Notes: generated by a model from the letters alone, not told the origin. DNA of 27,652 bases from Zygnema cylindricum (GCA_037447655.1 JBBHKE010000686.1:1-27652), one strand, 5' to 3'. Positions 9,307 to 19,346 are shown, counted from the first letter of the stretch. Numbers and translations: made by a program.

Positions 9307-9990
9307 AAGTGGGTGAAAGTAGGCCTTTTCAATATGCCTATTGTATGCAAAACATACAATATGACCTTAAGAGCCATATTGTATTCGGACCTATTCAGAC
9401 CAATTAAAACATTCGAACAAGAAATTAGACCAATTAAAACATTCAGACCAAAAAATTTTATTTACACCTTCAGATTCAGACAATCGGACGGTCGTTGATC
9501 AAAGTAGCGATCTATGAAAATCACACGAAAAGCCCATAACACAACTAACGATAAAAGCGCTGACCAAAGGTCTTCCATAAAAACGCCTATTTTTGAACTA
9601 TGGTATGACACTTCGCCTTCGCCAATCATGATTCTGTCAGATCTCACTAACTTGGTTGTCGAATCACCAATCGCGTACACATTTGCGCCATTAAGCTAGA
9701 CTTGCGGCACGCTCAACAGATTTGCCTATCCGCTAAGAATGTATAGAACGTTGAAAGGGTAAATTTCGGAGATTCGCTCATATCCGATTGGATCTAGCAA
9801 AATTATTCAAGTCGTACTGTACGAACTATACCGATGGAAAGAACTTGACAGCTTGGGACCGTGATCCTTTTTGGAATGGTTAAGGATCGCATTTCGTCAA
9901 AAAATATGGCATCTGTACAAACGTGATGGGAAGCGCTAGAGTCAATGATCCACTCTTTGTTGTTTTGTGTTTCAACGGACGGAGGATTGT
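9307..9990 (-). pseudogene. Copia protease region (broken)
   Basis: Just after gag, minus-strand sequence near 9930-9960 reads EWIIDSSASHHVCTD, the aspartic protease active site, but with Ser for the Gly of D-S-G. It continues to a decayed NVLYIP/LLS-type region and a fragment with VYAIGDSTTKL. Between about 9310 and 9480 are noncoding-looking repeats, including a 9-bp-stem hairpin at 9339-9361 and two copies of a TTTTAATTGGTC-type motif, shared with 23940-24080. Confidence 0.8.
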
Positions 9991-9999
9991 AGGTGACAC

Positions 10000-11530
10000 T
10001 TACAATAGAAAAGGTGGTTTGTTCATCGTTGTCCCGTTCGTTATTTTATCCTTCACCAACGAAGCAGCCATGGCCGCCAAATCAACTGCCATGTCCTCCT
10101 CATCCCCCTCCACCCAAGCGACCACCGCCGTGTCCACCAAATCTGTCGATGTCGCTTCCGTGGCTACCGCCTTTGTGTGATTTCGCGTACCATTGGGGAC
10201 TAACATGTCCCCATTCCCCGCAAAAGTGACATTGCTTCTCCGTGTCCGGGCATGAGGAGGACATATGGCTAGTCTTGTTACATCTAAAACATGATACTGC
10301 AGACTGGTCTTGGAAAGGAGGTTTGCCGAAAGCCTCCCCTCGTTTCGGTGCTCCACCACCCTCTCCTTGATCCACCTCCTCTTCCCTTTCCCTCTCTTCC
10401 CCCACGGAGAAAATTTAGATCCGCAGGTTCTTGAGAGGTTGTGTTCAGAGTTCCACCCGAGGCCGAAGCCTTAGGAGGACCTCCGAGATTTCTTTCGGTG
10501 GTCTTGAGGTAATTCAAGATAAATTCATAGCTCGGATTTTTTTGTGCCCAAAGAATTTGTTTCATATTGGTGAGGTTATCGGGTAATGCATTGACGAGTC
10601 TGATCACCTTAATCCTCCTCGATAATAATCCGGCCATTATTGGGGAGCTACTTCACGATGATGTTATATCGTTTGATTGCATCATTGATCGATTCATTTG
10701 ACTTTATTTTAAATTGAATAAAGTCCGTGTAGGCATATTGCCCCTTATTTTGTAGGCCCTTTTCAAATTGGCCTTCGAGAGCTTTCTAACATTCGTGCGC
10801 CGTATCTCGAGTAAGGAAATGATTGTGCACCGAAGGGGTGCATGATTGCATGAGACTGGTTATAGCGGCAAGATTTTTCTTCTTCCAAAGGAGGAGAGCC
10901 TTGGATCATGGATCGTCATTTTCTCCTCTCTGTTCACCATTCTTCAAAGATGACGAAAGATAAGTTGGGCTTTGATGTATTTCTTCCAAATTTGATAGTT
11001 AGATCCATTGAAGAGGACGATCTTCCCTGGGATAGAAGGGATCGATAACTCATCATCGGATTTTTAGTCAAGATCCGAGTCGTTCTCAATCACAAATTTC
11101 CCCATGCGGAGAATCTCCCTCAAAGCATCGTCATTCTCGACCCCTCCATCCGAAGCCACCTCCAAAGAATCCAATATCGGATCCTCCTCCACCTTAAACT
11201 TCCCCTTTCAATTGGCATCCGAGATCCGTCGATCTACGAGTGTTAGGAAACCATCAAACAATTCATTGAGGCGATCTTCGGTTAACACTACCCCTTCCTT
11301 CTTCTCTTCCTCTCTTAGTGGAAGTGGGTTGGAGGGAGAAGCCACGTCAAAAGTAGCCACTCCTACGCCGAAGTCTTTAACACTCTAATCTGAAGATGAA
11401 TTGTAAAGATCCGGCAGATCTGGTGGATCCGGTATTGGAGCCACGATAGGAGAAGGTGTAGAGGTTGACTTTTTCTTCTTTCCCCTATGGCGGCAAGACT
11501 TGCCACCTTGAGAACTCTTTAATGGAACAC
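10000..11530 (-). pseudogene. Copia gag (broken)
   Basis: Fragments in order on minus: an acidic N-terminal region (KSTSTPSPIVAPIPDPPDLPDLY), VVLTEDRLNELFDGF, then the UBN2-type gag core with LFNGSNYQIWKKYIKAQLIFRHL, WKKKNLAAITSLMQSC, INDAIKRYNIIVK, VIRLVNALPDNLTNMKQILW, and a Gly/Arg-rich tail. A CCHC zinc knuckle CFRCNKTSHMSSSC is followed by a second with its last Cys replaced by Trp (CHFCGEWGHVSPQW). At least six in-frame stops break it; several recur at the same places in the copy at 21929. Confidence 0.88.
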
Positions 11531-11534
11531 ACTA

Positions 11535-11546
11535 GCTCTGATACCA
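11535..11546 (-). promoter_or_regulatory. Primer-binding site for initiator Met tRNA
   Basis: In element orientation TGGTATCAGAGC lies two bases after the 5' LTR end (…CTTACA, AG). This is the standard plant copia PBS complementary to the 3' end of initiator tRNA-Met. Copy B lacks it. Confidence 0.95.
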
Positions 11547-11548
11547 CT

Positions 11549-11970
11549 TGTAAGGATCGATACACAATATGACAAAAGGAAAGACAACGTAAAATGCGGA
11601 AGCAAAGATAGCAAGAAGAGAGCACTATAGCAAAAGACAAATATATTTCATTGGAAGTTTTTGCCCTCTTACAAAAGATGAACTTGTCCGAAATACTCCC
11701 ACTCTAAGCAAACAAGTACTACTAAACGTCGTCGTACCAAAAGTACACTGACGAACCAATCAAATAGCAGTACCTACGAAACTACATAAAGTACGCGGTA
11801 TTAGACGAAACAACAAAACCGCCGTACAAATATAAAGTACTACGCCCATAAAAACCAAACCAAAGTATAACTAAAATACCACGCCACGCCAAGCAAAACC
11901 ATACGCTAACAACATAAATATTATTACGGCGCTCAACAAAACTAAGACGCCGTTTCACAATATTCTAACA
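11549..11970 (-). repeat. 5' LTR of the minus-strand copia element
   Basis: 422 bp, TGTTAGAATATTG ... CGATCCTTACA in element orientation, followed outward by target duplication GGAAG (11971-11975). It has about seven GTAC words (about 11710-11850) and several indels and substitutions against the 3' LTR. Confidence 0.93.
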
Positions 11971-11975
11971 GGAAG

Positions 11976-12873
11976 GAGGGAAAATGTCGGTGCCGAGAGT
12001 GGGGCATATGCCGATGCCGACTTTTCGTATCGGTGCGCGGGAGAGATTTGCCGATATTGCCTTGAGCGGGATGGTTTGCCACCGCCCAGCCGAGGACAAT
12101 CTCCATGGTGTACGGAATTGCAGCAGAGTGGAGCATCTCGGGAAGGTTTTGTCGCGTAGTCAGGTAGGAGCAGTCATCTTTGATTCGAATGGAAGACACC
12201 GCCCCATAGAAAGTGGGGTGGTTAAGGACCATTTGTACGGAAATTCTTTTTGTCAACGTTACACTGTCGGGAAGTGAAGAACGACACGTGGCATGCTTCC
12301 GACAATGTATCGCTGTCGATTGATGATTGTGACCGACCGTACTTGTATACGTAGGCATACCATCGTCCTCAGTAACAATTCTAGTTGTGTCCATGATGGT
12401 TTTCGTGGCACACAGATTGCCACGTCATCACGGCGGAAGCCAGTCAGCGCCGTAAATACCGGAGTAGTTTCACGCAGCGCAATATTTTATTCTGCACTGT
12501 CACATATGACGTAAGCGAGAAGCGACTTTGTACAAAATTTGTTAGTGTTCCACAGAGTTTTCAACACCTATTTGGAGAGTTAAAAAAGATAAAAACAAAA
12601 TATGCATATACAAAAAAGTTTGCTAAATTACGTGTCAAATATATCCGTAAATCTAAGATTCGGTGACGTGTGCATTTTCGATGGACAAACTGTCGGCTCG
12701 ATGGATTCGTACCAGATTTGAAGGTCTGACCGTACAAACATGTAAAACATGTAAACATTTTCGATTCGTGAAGGTACAATTTTGGTGCACCATTTTCTTA
12801 AACGACAAACTTTTGTAGCTGAAGAGATTCGCCTGCAGTACTCCCTGTACGGACTCCGTATTTTTCGTGTTCC
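11976..12873. other. Unassigned DNA upstream of the second alpha-CA gene
   Basis: A mixed-composition region. A 150-codon frame on minus (11942-12394) and a 97-codon frame on plus (11984-12277) overlap, but neither has a motif I recognise and the minus one runs into the LTR. One CACGTG lies at 12285-12290. It may be distal promoter, an unrecognised exon or an old element. Confidence 0.5.
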
Positions 12874-13022
12874 CACGTGTTTGTCGGTAGCTACTGGAGG
12901 GATTTGGACTTGGGTTATGGGATAGAGGCCGACTGCATCTGCCGAGGAGCGCCAGATCGGCTACAGACACGTGCGAAATTTGATTTGGTCGGGACACGTG
13001 TAAAATCAATAAAGTATTTAAA
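12874..13022 (+). promoter_or_regulatory. Putative alpha-CA promoter: CACGTG cluster and TATA-like box
   Basis: Three G-box cores CACGTG lie at 12874-12879, 12968-12973 and 12995-13000. A TATA-like TATTTAAA follows at 13015-13022, about 220 bp before the start codon. G-boxes are bound by bZIP/bHLH factors in plants. Arrangement is seen directly; promoter function is inferred. Confidence 0.45.
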
Positions 13023-13239
13023 TGACAACCGCAGGCTAGTTAGTCAACGAGTCAGCTCACCTTCGAATCCGGTCGCAGTTGAGTTTTACATATTGAACAT
13101 CATCCTTCTGCCACTTCATTTAATACCATTGCCTTGTGAAGCACTTTTGAACCGCGAGCGAGACCTCGTTTGCTGCGCAGTTTAGTTTCTACGAATCTTT
13201 ACTTTGTCTTTATCTCGTCTTCTCTCAGCCAATAGGAGC

Positions 13240-14741
13240 ATGGCTTCAATGTCACTCGCATTGATTGCCGTTCTTCTCTCCTTCTCGGCTCCTGCTTTTG
13301 CATCCGAAGGGTCAACTTTCAACTACACTCTCTCTGGAGAAGACTGGGTGAGTCCATGTCAGGGAAAATAAACGATAAAAAAAGAAATAGCTTAACTAGC
13401 GGTCTTAACGGAAAACGGCTTGCAGAGATTTTTATTTATGGGATTTTTTTCGTTTTCAAAAGCAGGGAACTGACTGAAGAGAGAGGACTAGTGCCATCTG
13501 ACAGACTGCGGGGAATAAATCTTATCGCAGGCTGGCGCCTGTAACGTGGGACAGCGACAATCTCCCATCGACATCGTGAAATATGAAGTGGTCGAGAAGG
13601 GCATAAGCTTCACCTTCGGACTCAAATATGTGGCATCGAACACTTTCAACGTCAAAAACAACGGTCACGTAATCGGTACAAATTCTCACTTCTTTTCCTT
13701 CTTTCCCAGCATGCCTTCTTTTCCTTCTTCCCTTATTTCTCTTTTTTTCTTCCTTCCCTTCTTTTTCTTCCATCTCCTTTCTTTTCCTTCTTCCCCATAT
13801 TTCCCTAATTTACTTCTTTCCCTTGATTATTTTTTCCCTTCTTTCCCCTCTTTCCCTACTTTTCCAATTCCCATTTTTCGCTTCGTTATTTTCTGCTTTC
13901 CTTACTTCCCTTCTTTTCATTTCATCTCCTTTCTTTTCATTCTTCCCGACATTTTCTTAATTTACTACTTTCCCTTGTTTCCTTCTTCCCTTCTTTCCCC
14001 TATTTCCTTACCCTCCCCGTTTCCCATTTTTCTCATATTCGTTTTTTGCTTTCCTTACTTCCATTCTTTTTCTTTCATCTCCTTTCTCTTTCTTCTTCCC
14101 ATCATTTGATTAATTTACTTCTTTCCCTTATTCCGTTCTTTCCCTACTTTCCCCGTTTCCCATTTTTCTCCTCTTCGTTTTCTTCTTTCCTTTCTTCCCT
14201 TCTTTCTCCCATTTCTTTTTTTTTTTCCTGCGTTCGTTCCTTCCGCTCCTCCTTCCTTTTTTTCCCTCTTTCTATTATTCTTTTCTTCTGCGTCTTTCGT
14301 TCTCCTTTCCTTGTTTCTCTTTCATCCTTCTTTTTCCTTAATGTTGTTCTTTGTGTTTCCGCTCCCTTCTTTCCTCTCCCCACTCCCACACTTCCCTTCT
14401 CACTCCATCCCTCCATCCTCTCCCTTTCCCTCTCCCTCCCTCTCTCCTTGAACTTGAAGAGGTGTTGCTGAAATATCTCCCTCACTTCTCCCTATTTCCC
14501 CACCAGAGGTAACTCCGTCCAACGTCGGGCACAACAAGCTGATTCTCCGGGATGGCAGCTCCTACACTCTCCTCCAATTCCACTTCCACGGCTTCTCAGA
14601 GCACAGCATTGACGGCTTCTTCACTCCTCTCGAGGTCCACTTCGTTCACGTAAGCGACAGTAACCCGGGAAAGATCGCCGTGGTTGGTTGTCTTCTCGCC
14701 GTGGATCCCGACGAGATTGACAACACCTATTTATCAGAGTA

Positions 14742-14782
<41 letters not shown>

Positions 14783-16693
14783 TCTCCCTCTCTCTCTCCC
14801 TCTCCTTCCCTCTCTCCCTCTCTCCCTCTCTTCCCATCCTTTCTCCCCTCATCGATTTCCGTTCACCTTTTCCCTCTCTCTGCTTTCTCCTTTCCCCTCT
14901 CCCCTTTATCCTTTCTCCTATCTCCTCTCTCTGCTCTTTCTTTATTCCTCCTTTCTCCTCTCTCTTCCTTGTGCTTCTCCCCGCTCGTTTCTCTTCTCTG
15001 TCTTCTCTTCGTTCTTTTCTCTTCTCCCTCGCTTCTTCTCTTCTGTTTCCTCTACTCTCTTCTTCCTCCTCCCTCTTCTCTCTCCTCTCTCCTTTCTCCA
15101 CTCTTTTACCCTCTCTCGTTATTTCTCTCTCTCCTCTCTCCCCTCTCCTTTCTCCTCCCTCTGGTCTCTCCTCTATCCTTCATCCTTTTCTCTTTCCTTC
15201 CTCCTCTCTTCTCTCCTTTCACCTCTCTCCTCTTTCCTCTCTCCTTTCTCTGCTGTTTTTTCCTCCCCTCTCTCACTCTCCTGTGCCAAGCATCAAAATT
15301 TCTTTAAGGGATTTCTAAGTTTTCTAAAATCATTTCCTCCAACATTCAATTGTTCCCCTCTAAAAACCTAATGCTATTTCCCGAGCTCTCTTCCCGTCTC
15401 TCTCTTTCTCTCCAGCATCGTCGCCAACATGCCTTCCACTGTCTCGTCTACCAATGTCACAAGCTNNNNNNNNNNNNNNNNNNNNNNNNNNNNNNNNNNN
15501 NNNNNNNNNNNNNNNNNNNNNNNNNNNNNNNNNNNNNNNNNNNNNNNNNNNNNNNNNNNNNNNNNNNNNNNNNNNNNNNNNNNNNNNNNNNNNNNNNNNN
15601 NNNNNNNNNNNNNNNNNNNNNNNNNNNNNNNNNNNNNNNNNNNNNNNNNNNNNNNNNNNNNNNNNNNNNNNNNNNNNNNNNNNNNNNNNNNNNNNNNNNN
15701 NNNNNNNNNNNNNNNNNNNNNNNNNNNNNNNNNNNNNNNNNNNNNNNNNNNNNNNNNNNNNNNNNNNNNNNNNNNNNNNNNNNNNNNNNNNNNNNNNNNN
15801 NNNNNNNNNNNNNNNNNNNNNNNNNNNNNNNNNNNNNNNNNNNNNNNNNNNNNNNNNNNNNNNNNNNNNNNNNNNNNNNNNNNNNNNNNNNNNNNNNNNN
15901 NNNNNNNNNNNNNNNNNNNNNNNNNNNNNNNNNNNNNNNNNNNNNNNNNNNNNNNNNNNNNNNNNNNNNNNNNNNNNNNNNNNNNNNNNNNNNNNNNNNN
16001 NNNNNNNNNNNNNNNNNNNNNNNNNNNNNNNNNNNNNNNNNNNNNNNNNNNNNNNNNNNNNNNNNNNNNNNNNNNNNNNNNNNNNNNNNNNNNNNNNNNN
16101 NNNNNNNNNNNNNNNNNNNNNNNNNNNNNNNNNNNNNNNNNNNNNNNNNNNNNNNNNNNNNNNNNNNNNNNNNNNNNNNNNNNNNNNNNNNNNNNNNNNN
16201 NNNNNNNNNNNNNNNNNNNNNNNNNNNNNNNNNNNNNNNNNNNNNNNNNNNNNNNNNNNNNNNNNNNNNNNNNNNNNNNNNNNNNNNNNNNNNNNNNNNN
16301 NNNNNNNNNNNNNNNNNNNNNNNNNNNNNNNNNNNNNNNNNNNNNNNNNNAAGTAAGTGTATGATTTGAAAGCATTTAATAAGGAGAGGGACGGGATTAA
16401 GCTTATTTATGTGGGTATAGTCATTACTACACGTATTCGAAGATGTGAGAGCGTGTTAGAAGACGTTCGGGAAGATATATCTGAAATGGGTCAAGTTATT
16501 TCGGTAGAGGTAAAGCTAAAGTTAGGTTTCAGATTGTTTAAGGAGGATTTTATTAAAACAAACTGAGTTTTTGAGTTTTTGCAGAAAGATCATCTCCTTC
16601 CTTCGTTTTGTCAGTAACGGGAATCGAATGAACAACCGCCCTACTCAACCAATCAACGGTCGCCGAGTGGGAGCGTTCTACGCTTTCAAATAA
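13240..16693 (+). CDS. Alpha-carbonic anhydrase, secreted, five exons (gap in exon 4)
   Basis: Zinc enzyme interconverting CO2 and bicarbonate. Exons: 13240-13347, 13531-13675, 14507-14738, 15416 into the N gap (end probably 16352, before GTAAGTG), 16585-16693. Exon 1 encodes a signal peptide (MASMSLALIAVLLSFSAPAFA, likely cut after AFA), so the protein should enter the secretory route. Exon 2 has ACNVGQRQSPIDI (first disulfide Cys) and NNGHVI, with the likely proton-shuttle His. Exon 3 has LLQFHFHGFSEHS and LEVHFVH, giving all three zinc His; the Trp usual after the second His is Gly. Exon 4 starts IVANMPSTVSSTNVTS and is then unsequenced. Exon 5 gives NNRPTQPINGRRV and TAA. Introns 2 and 3 are polypyrimidine. 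Total about 265 residues, normal for the family. Confidence 0.9.
13676..14506 (+). repeat. Polypyrimidine intron 2 with three ~153-bp tandem units
   Basis: Nearly all C/T on the coding strand. The marker TAATTTACT(T/A)CTTTCCCTT recurs at about 13806, 13958 and 14111, spacing 152-153 bp, and each copy is preceded by ATCTCCTTTCTTTT and followed by TTCCCATTTTTC-type text. It is thus a degenerate three-copy minisatellite from about 13765 to 14225. Open frames through it are compositional. Confidence 0.75.
14739..15415 (+). repeat. CT-rich intron 3 of the second alpha-CA gene
   Basis: Starts with donor GTACGC and runs straight into a CT dinucleotide array (about 14743-14777), then CTCTCC-type text. 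It ends with a less repetitive ~130-bp segment and the CCAG acceptor at 15412-15415. The non-GTRAGT donor is shared with the duplicate at 477. Confidence 0.8.
15466..16350. other. Assembly gap (885 N)
   Basis: A run of 885 N falls inside exon 4 of the alpha-CA gene. Gene 1 has about 140 bp of exon 4 after the equivalent point, so the gap probably holds the rest of exon 4 and perhaps further sequence. The first bases after it (AA then GTAAGTG at 16353) look like an exon end and a strong 5' splice site. Confidence 0.98.
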
Positions 16694-17224
16694 ACACCAA
16701 GCGATAAATAGCATGTAAAAATGTGAATTAGAACTATTCCTGTTTTGCTTCCTTCCTCTACTAGAAAGACGTTTTTGAGTTTTTGAGTCAAACAAAATTA
16801 TTTTAGGAGGAATTTGTTAGACTTTGGATTGAAATCGAAATGGAGATGGCTTTATTGAACTGGGTAAAGTCTATATAGAAGGGCTTGCAGAAGATTGTGC
16901 GAGAGTGTAGAAGCTTATGCACATCATTACTGATATGGGTGTATTTATTCGAATTAGGGCAGGGAGAGGAATAATTTACGAAAGTTTAGTATGTGAATGA
17001 AAGGTGTTCACTACGAGGAGAGGTTTTTTTAGTTTTTGTTTTGTTTTTTGTGAGGTTTTAGACATTTTTTAGTGAGGGGATATTTAGTGCGCTTCGGAGT
17101 GCTGTTGGTAGGGTTGGTGATTCAATATTGATCAAGTTAACTCGTCACAAATGGCATCATGTTTGGTTTTCATATTATTTCTTTCCTGTTGCGCAAGAGC
17201 ATGTAATTATGTCTACGACCAATT
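16694..17224. other. 3' flank of the second alpha-CA gene, no gene seen
   Basis: AT-rich sequence collinear with 1631-2179. It contains no convincing open frame or RNA; presumably includes the 3' UTR. Confidence 0.6.
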
Positions 17225-17938
17225 AGCTTGATGAGGTTATGAACCCACACCCACAAAAAATGCATAAGCATGATGAAACCAATTTTATCTTGCGCACTTT
17301 TGTTAGCAAGGAGGCACTACAAACATTAAATATCAAATTGGAGGAGAATATTTCGCAAAGACCATACATTTCTTGGTGCATGGACTTCCATGCATTTAAA
17401 CCGGCCACCTTTACCAAATGTAGGCCTACCTTCTCCAAAAGGAAATCATGCCCAAGAAATAAAATTCTATTAACTTAAAGAACATCTTTACTTGGGGAAC
17501 ATTTCAAGCTTGCTGCTTGTACTACCTGAAAAATTATTTGTGTATGAATTTAATATTCTTTCAACATTTTCGAAAAGTTGGCATTAATGTTCACATTAAA
17601 CTCCCTTCGTTGTTTCCACCATTCTAGAAAAAATTGTTAGTGCATCATTTAGTCGGAACAATATATACACCCATTTTTTGAGCCAACTTTTTCCATGTAG
17701 GGTCTTCCTCTCTTGTTGACGTTGTTCAATTGACATTTGGTATTGCCCTTGGTTTAATTCTAAAATAAACTAAACTTTGGCCTATGGTAAGGCGTCAAAT
17801 AACTTCTTGGGGTTTGCGTTAGACACACATTGCTTTTATCAATCACCACATATCTAGAATTTGACAGTCTTTACTGAAGATTTTTCAAAAAAGCAACCTC
17901 CTTCAACCCAATACTTTTCTAAACTTCACTTAAAATCC
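17225..17938 (-). pseudogene. Decayed Ty3/gypsy reverse transcriptase relic, right copy
   Basis: Minus-strand translation, allowing frameshifts, gives NANPKKLFDALP, then ILELNQGQYQMSIEQ, then FRLNDALTIFSRMVETT, then ENVERILNSY, then EKVGLHLVKVAGLNAW. These match in order the gypsy RT landmarks LFDAL / LDLxxGYxQIxI / FGLxNAPxTFxRxM / VFxxL / xGIxxxPxKVxAIxxW. The YxDD block is missing, apparently by deletion, and stops are many. This copy lacks the solo LTR found in the left copy. Confidence 0.65.
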
Positions 17939-18284
17939 ACCAATTGTCCTTCAGAAATCAGAAATCCTTTCTTTCTATAAATTAAGAAAAGTGCTTCCCC
18001 AAAAATTGACGAATCACGTGATTAACCAGGAAAGGTGTACCTTGAAAATTTTTTTTCTTTAAGTTTGGATGCTTATATGATAATTATATTTCTTGGATTG
18101 GAATTTCAATTTAAATCAAACGTATTATGAGAATTCTTAAGTAAGAATAAAAGGCAAAAGCATAAAATTAACATAAAGCAAAGGATGAGGAAACTAGAAA
18201 GTCAATTGAATGAAAAAAGTTAAACAACCATAGAGAAATATTTAAAGTGTACATTAAAGAGGGGAAATATATCAATACCGACTT
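17939..18284. other. AT-rich spacer, nothing recognised
   Basis: AT-rich sequence just beyond the right end of the direct duplication. No open frame with a recognisable motif and no RNA fold seen. Confidence 0.6.
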
Positions 18285-18896
18285 GCTACATTCATAATGG
18301 ACGCCATCTCTTCGTTGATCGCGGCTCTCCATTTGTCACTGTCATCGCAAGAGTAATATTCTTTCAGGCTCGTGGGTTGTTCGGCGTGTGCTATCCCTGC
18401 GAGCTTTCGTTTTGGGGCTTTTGAGGTCTTTTGCCACTCACCGATCTTTGGTGGAGGGTTCCTAGACCGGCTGCTCCGGTGATTGGTAACAAGTGTAGAT
18501 TCAGATTCTTGTACCTTCTTTTTTTGCTTTGGACGCTTAGATTTTACCGCAGGTGGATCCTCTTCATTGTTGTGTTCGTTCTTGTGAGATTTTGCCTCTT
18601 CGTTTACTTCTTCCTCGGTTTGTCACTTCTTTTACTGTCTCACCTGTCTTTGTGGGGGAATGTCTCGCTTGTCTTCGTGGAAGAATTTTCCTTTCTTAGA
18701 TGCGAATGCATAGCTCTTTGCGGTGAGCTCAGGATTGGACATGATCTGCGTGTTGAACTCATCTTTCAAGAGAGCTTCACCACCTCATTCCGCTTCCAAG
18801 TCCTGGAGTCCAAGTGATCTAGCCATATGAGTATTGGTTTATACTCAACGGGTAGAGACGAAATGAGAAGTGTAATCTTGGTGTCCATAAGTTGAT
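18285..18896 (-). pseudogene. Relic of a second Ty1/copia family (gag joined to pre-RT linker)
   Basis: On minus, 18890-18700 gives a gag piece: MDTKITLLISSLPVEYKP, then after a frameshift LLKDEFNTQIMSNPELTAKS and a charged tail. Further on, about 18500-18285 gives the integrase-RT linker and the start of RT: SRSRNPPPKIGEWQKT, EQPTSLKEYYSCDDSDKW, RAAINEEMASIMN. These follow the copia pattern (P.S..EA...D...W..AM..EM.S). Protease and integrase are missing, so a large internal deletion occurred. Sequence differs from copies A, B and the minus-strand element, hence a different family. Confidence 0.7.
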
Positions 18897-19107
18897 ATTT
18901 CTCGTTCCGAAAAAATCTCTACTAATCATGATTTTCTTGAAGTGAATGAATCCCTCTCTTTTCCTCATCTTGATGATTCGGATTCCGAAAATGAGGCAGA
19001 TCCGGTCGTCAATATTAAGAGGGGGAAAGCTGTTGGATTGGCACGTGAAGCCGGTCCAATACGGGGTAGAATATGGAAATATCCATACTCGAGCCGCCCG
19101 TAATAAA

Positions 19108-19346
19108 ATATCTCGACCGCCATCGGAATGAAGCCATCCATAGCGTCGCGATGGGCATAATCACGCTCTTTCCTTTTAGCTGCGTCACGAGCAGCCACTC
19201 CCATATGCCGAGCCGCTTGGTTGACGATTGTATTTGAGGTAGGGTTCGTCAAAACAATGTCACCAAATGTACGACGCACACCATCAAGTAAAACAAGGTC
19301 GATCCGACGCGAAGGAATAATGTGAGAGACCCCGCGACGAACAGAA
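19108..19346 (-). pseudogene. Captured fragment resembling a non-LTR RT C-terminal region
   Basis: Between the two 77-bp repeats an uninterrupted minus-strand frame reads SVRRGVSHIIPSRRIDLVLL, then FGDIVLTNPTSN, AARDAAKRKERDYA and GFIPMAVEIF. This fits the pattern, as I recall it, of the C-terminal part of non-LTR-type RT proteins (fDv.v..P.......AA..A...K...Y.......P.AvE.fG). It is antisense to the tRNA-like sequence. Assignment is from memory of the pattern and needs a search. Confidence 0.45.

Larger units (their letters stand above)
5810..11534 (-). repeat. Left arm of a ~5.7-kb inverted duplication
   Basis: The reverse complement matches 21929-27652: copia internal region, 3' LTR and 101 bases of host flank. 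Shared lesions include the deleted integrase centre, a TAG at the Tyr of the RT YVDD box, a one-base deletion after LKQA in RT, and several gag stops. The arms differ by roughly a few percent substitutions where compared by eye and by some indels. Homology reaches the window edge, so the duplication may extend further. Confidence 0.85.
5911..11970 (-). mobile_element. Full-length dead Ty1/copia retrotransposon (6,060 bp)
   Basis: Structurally complete on the minus strand: 5' LTR 11549-11970, PBS complement 11535-11546, gag, protease, integrase, RT, RNase H (copia order), PPT 6362-6372, 3' LTR 5911-6361. Both LTRs are TG...CA. The target duplication GGAAG stands at 5906-5910 and 11971-11975. 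The LTRs are clearly diverged (422 vs 451 bp), so the insertion is old. Coding regions contain many stops and frameshifts and the integrase lacks its catalytic centre; it cannot move on its own. Confidence 0.95.
14728..17938 (+). repeat. Right copy of the ~3-kb direct duplication
   Basis: Collinear with 465-3462 from the exon 3 tail through CT-rich intron 3, exon 4 start, exon 5 end, 3' flank and the gypsy RT relic. It lacks the solo LTR and carries the empty target site. Sequence around intron 4 and the start of exon 5 does not match the left copy. Confidence 0.8.

Noticed and set aside
11942-12394. 150-codon minus-strand gene
   Set aside because: It overlaps the copia LTR and the target duplication and shows no recognisable motif.
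14680-15318. Long Ser/Leu/Pro-rich frames in CT tracts (also 446-1430, 13546-14471, 5019-5369) and their Arg/Glu-rich antisense partners
   Set aside because: They are compositional consequences of pyrimidine-rich introns; real exons with splice sites run through or beside them.
15350-16375. Frames of more than 300 codons across the N run
   Set aside because: They consist of unknown residues; only exon 4's start and an exon end at the gap edge are supported.
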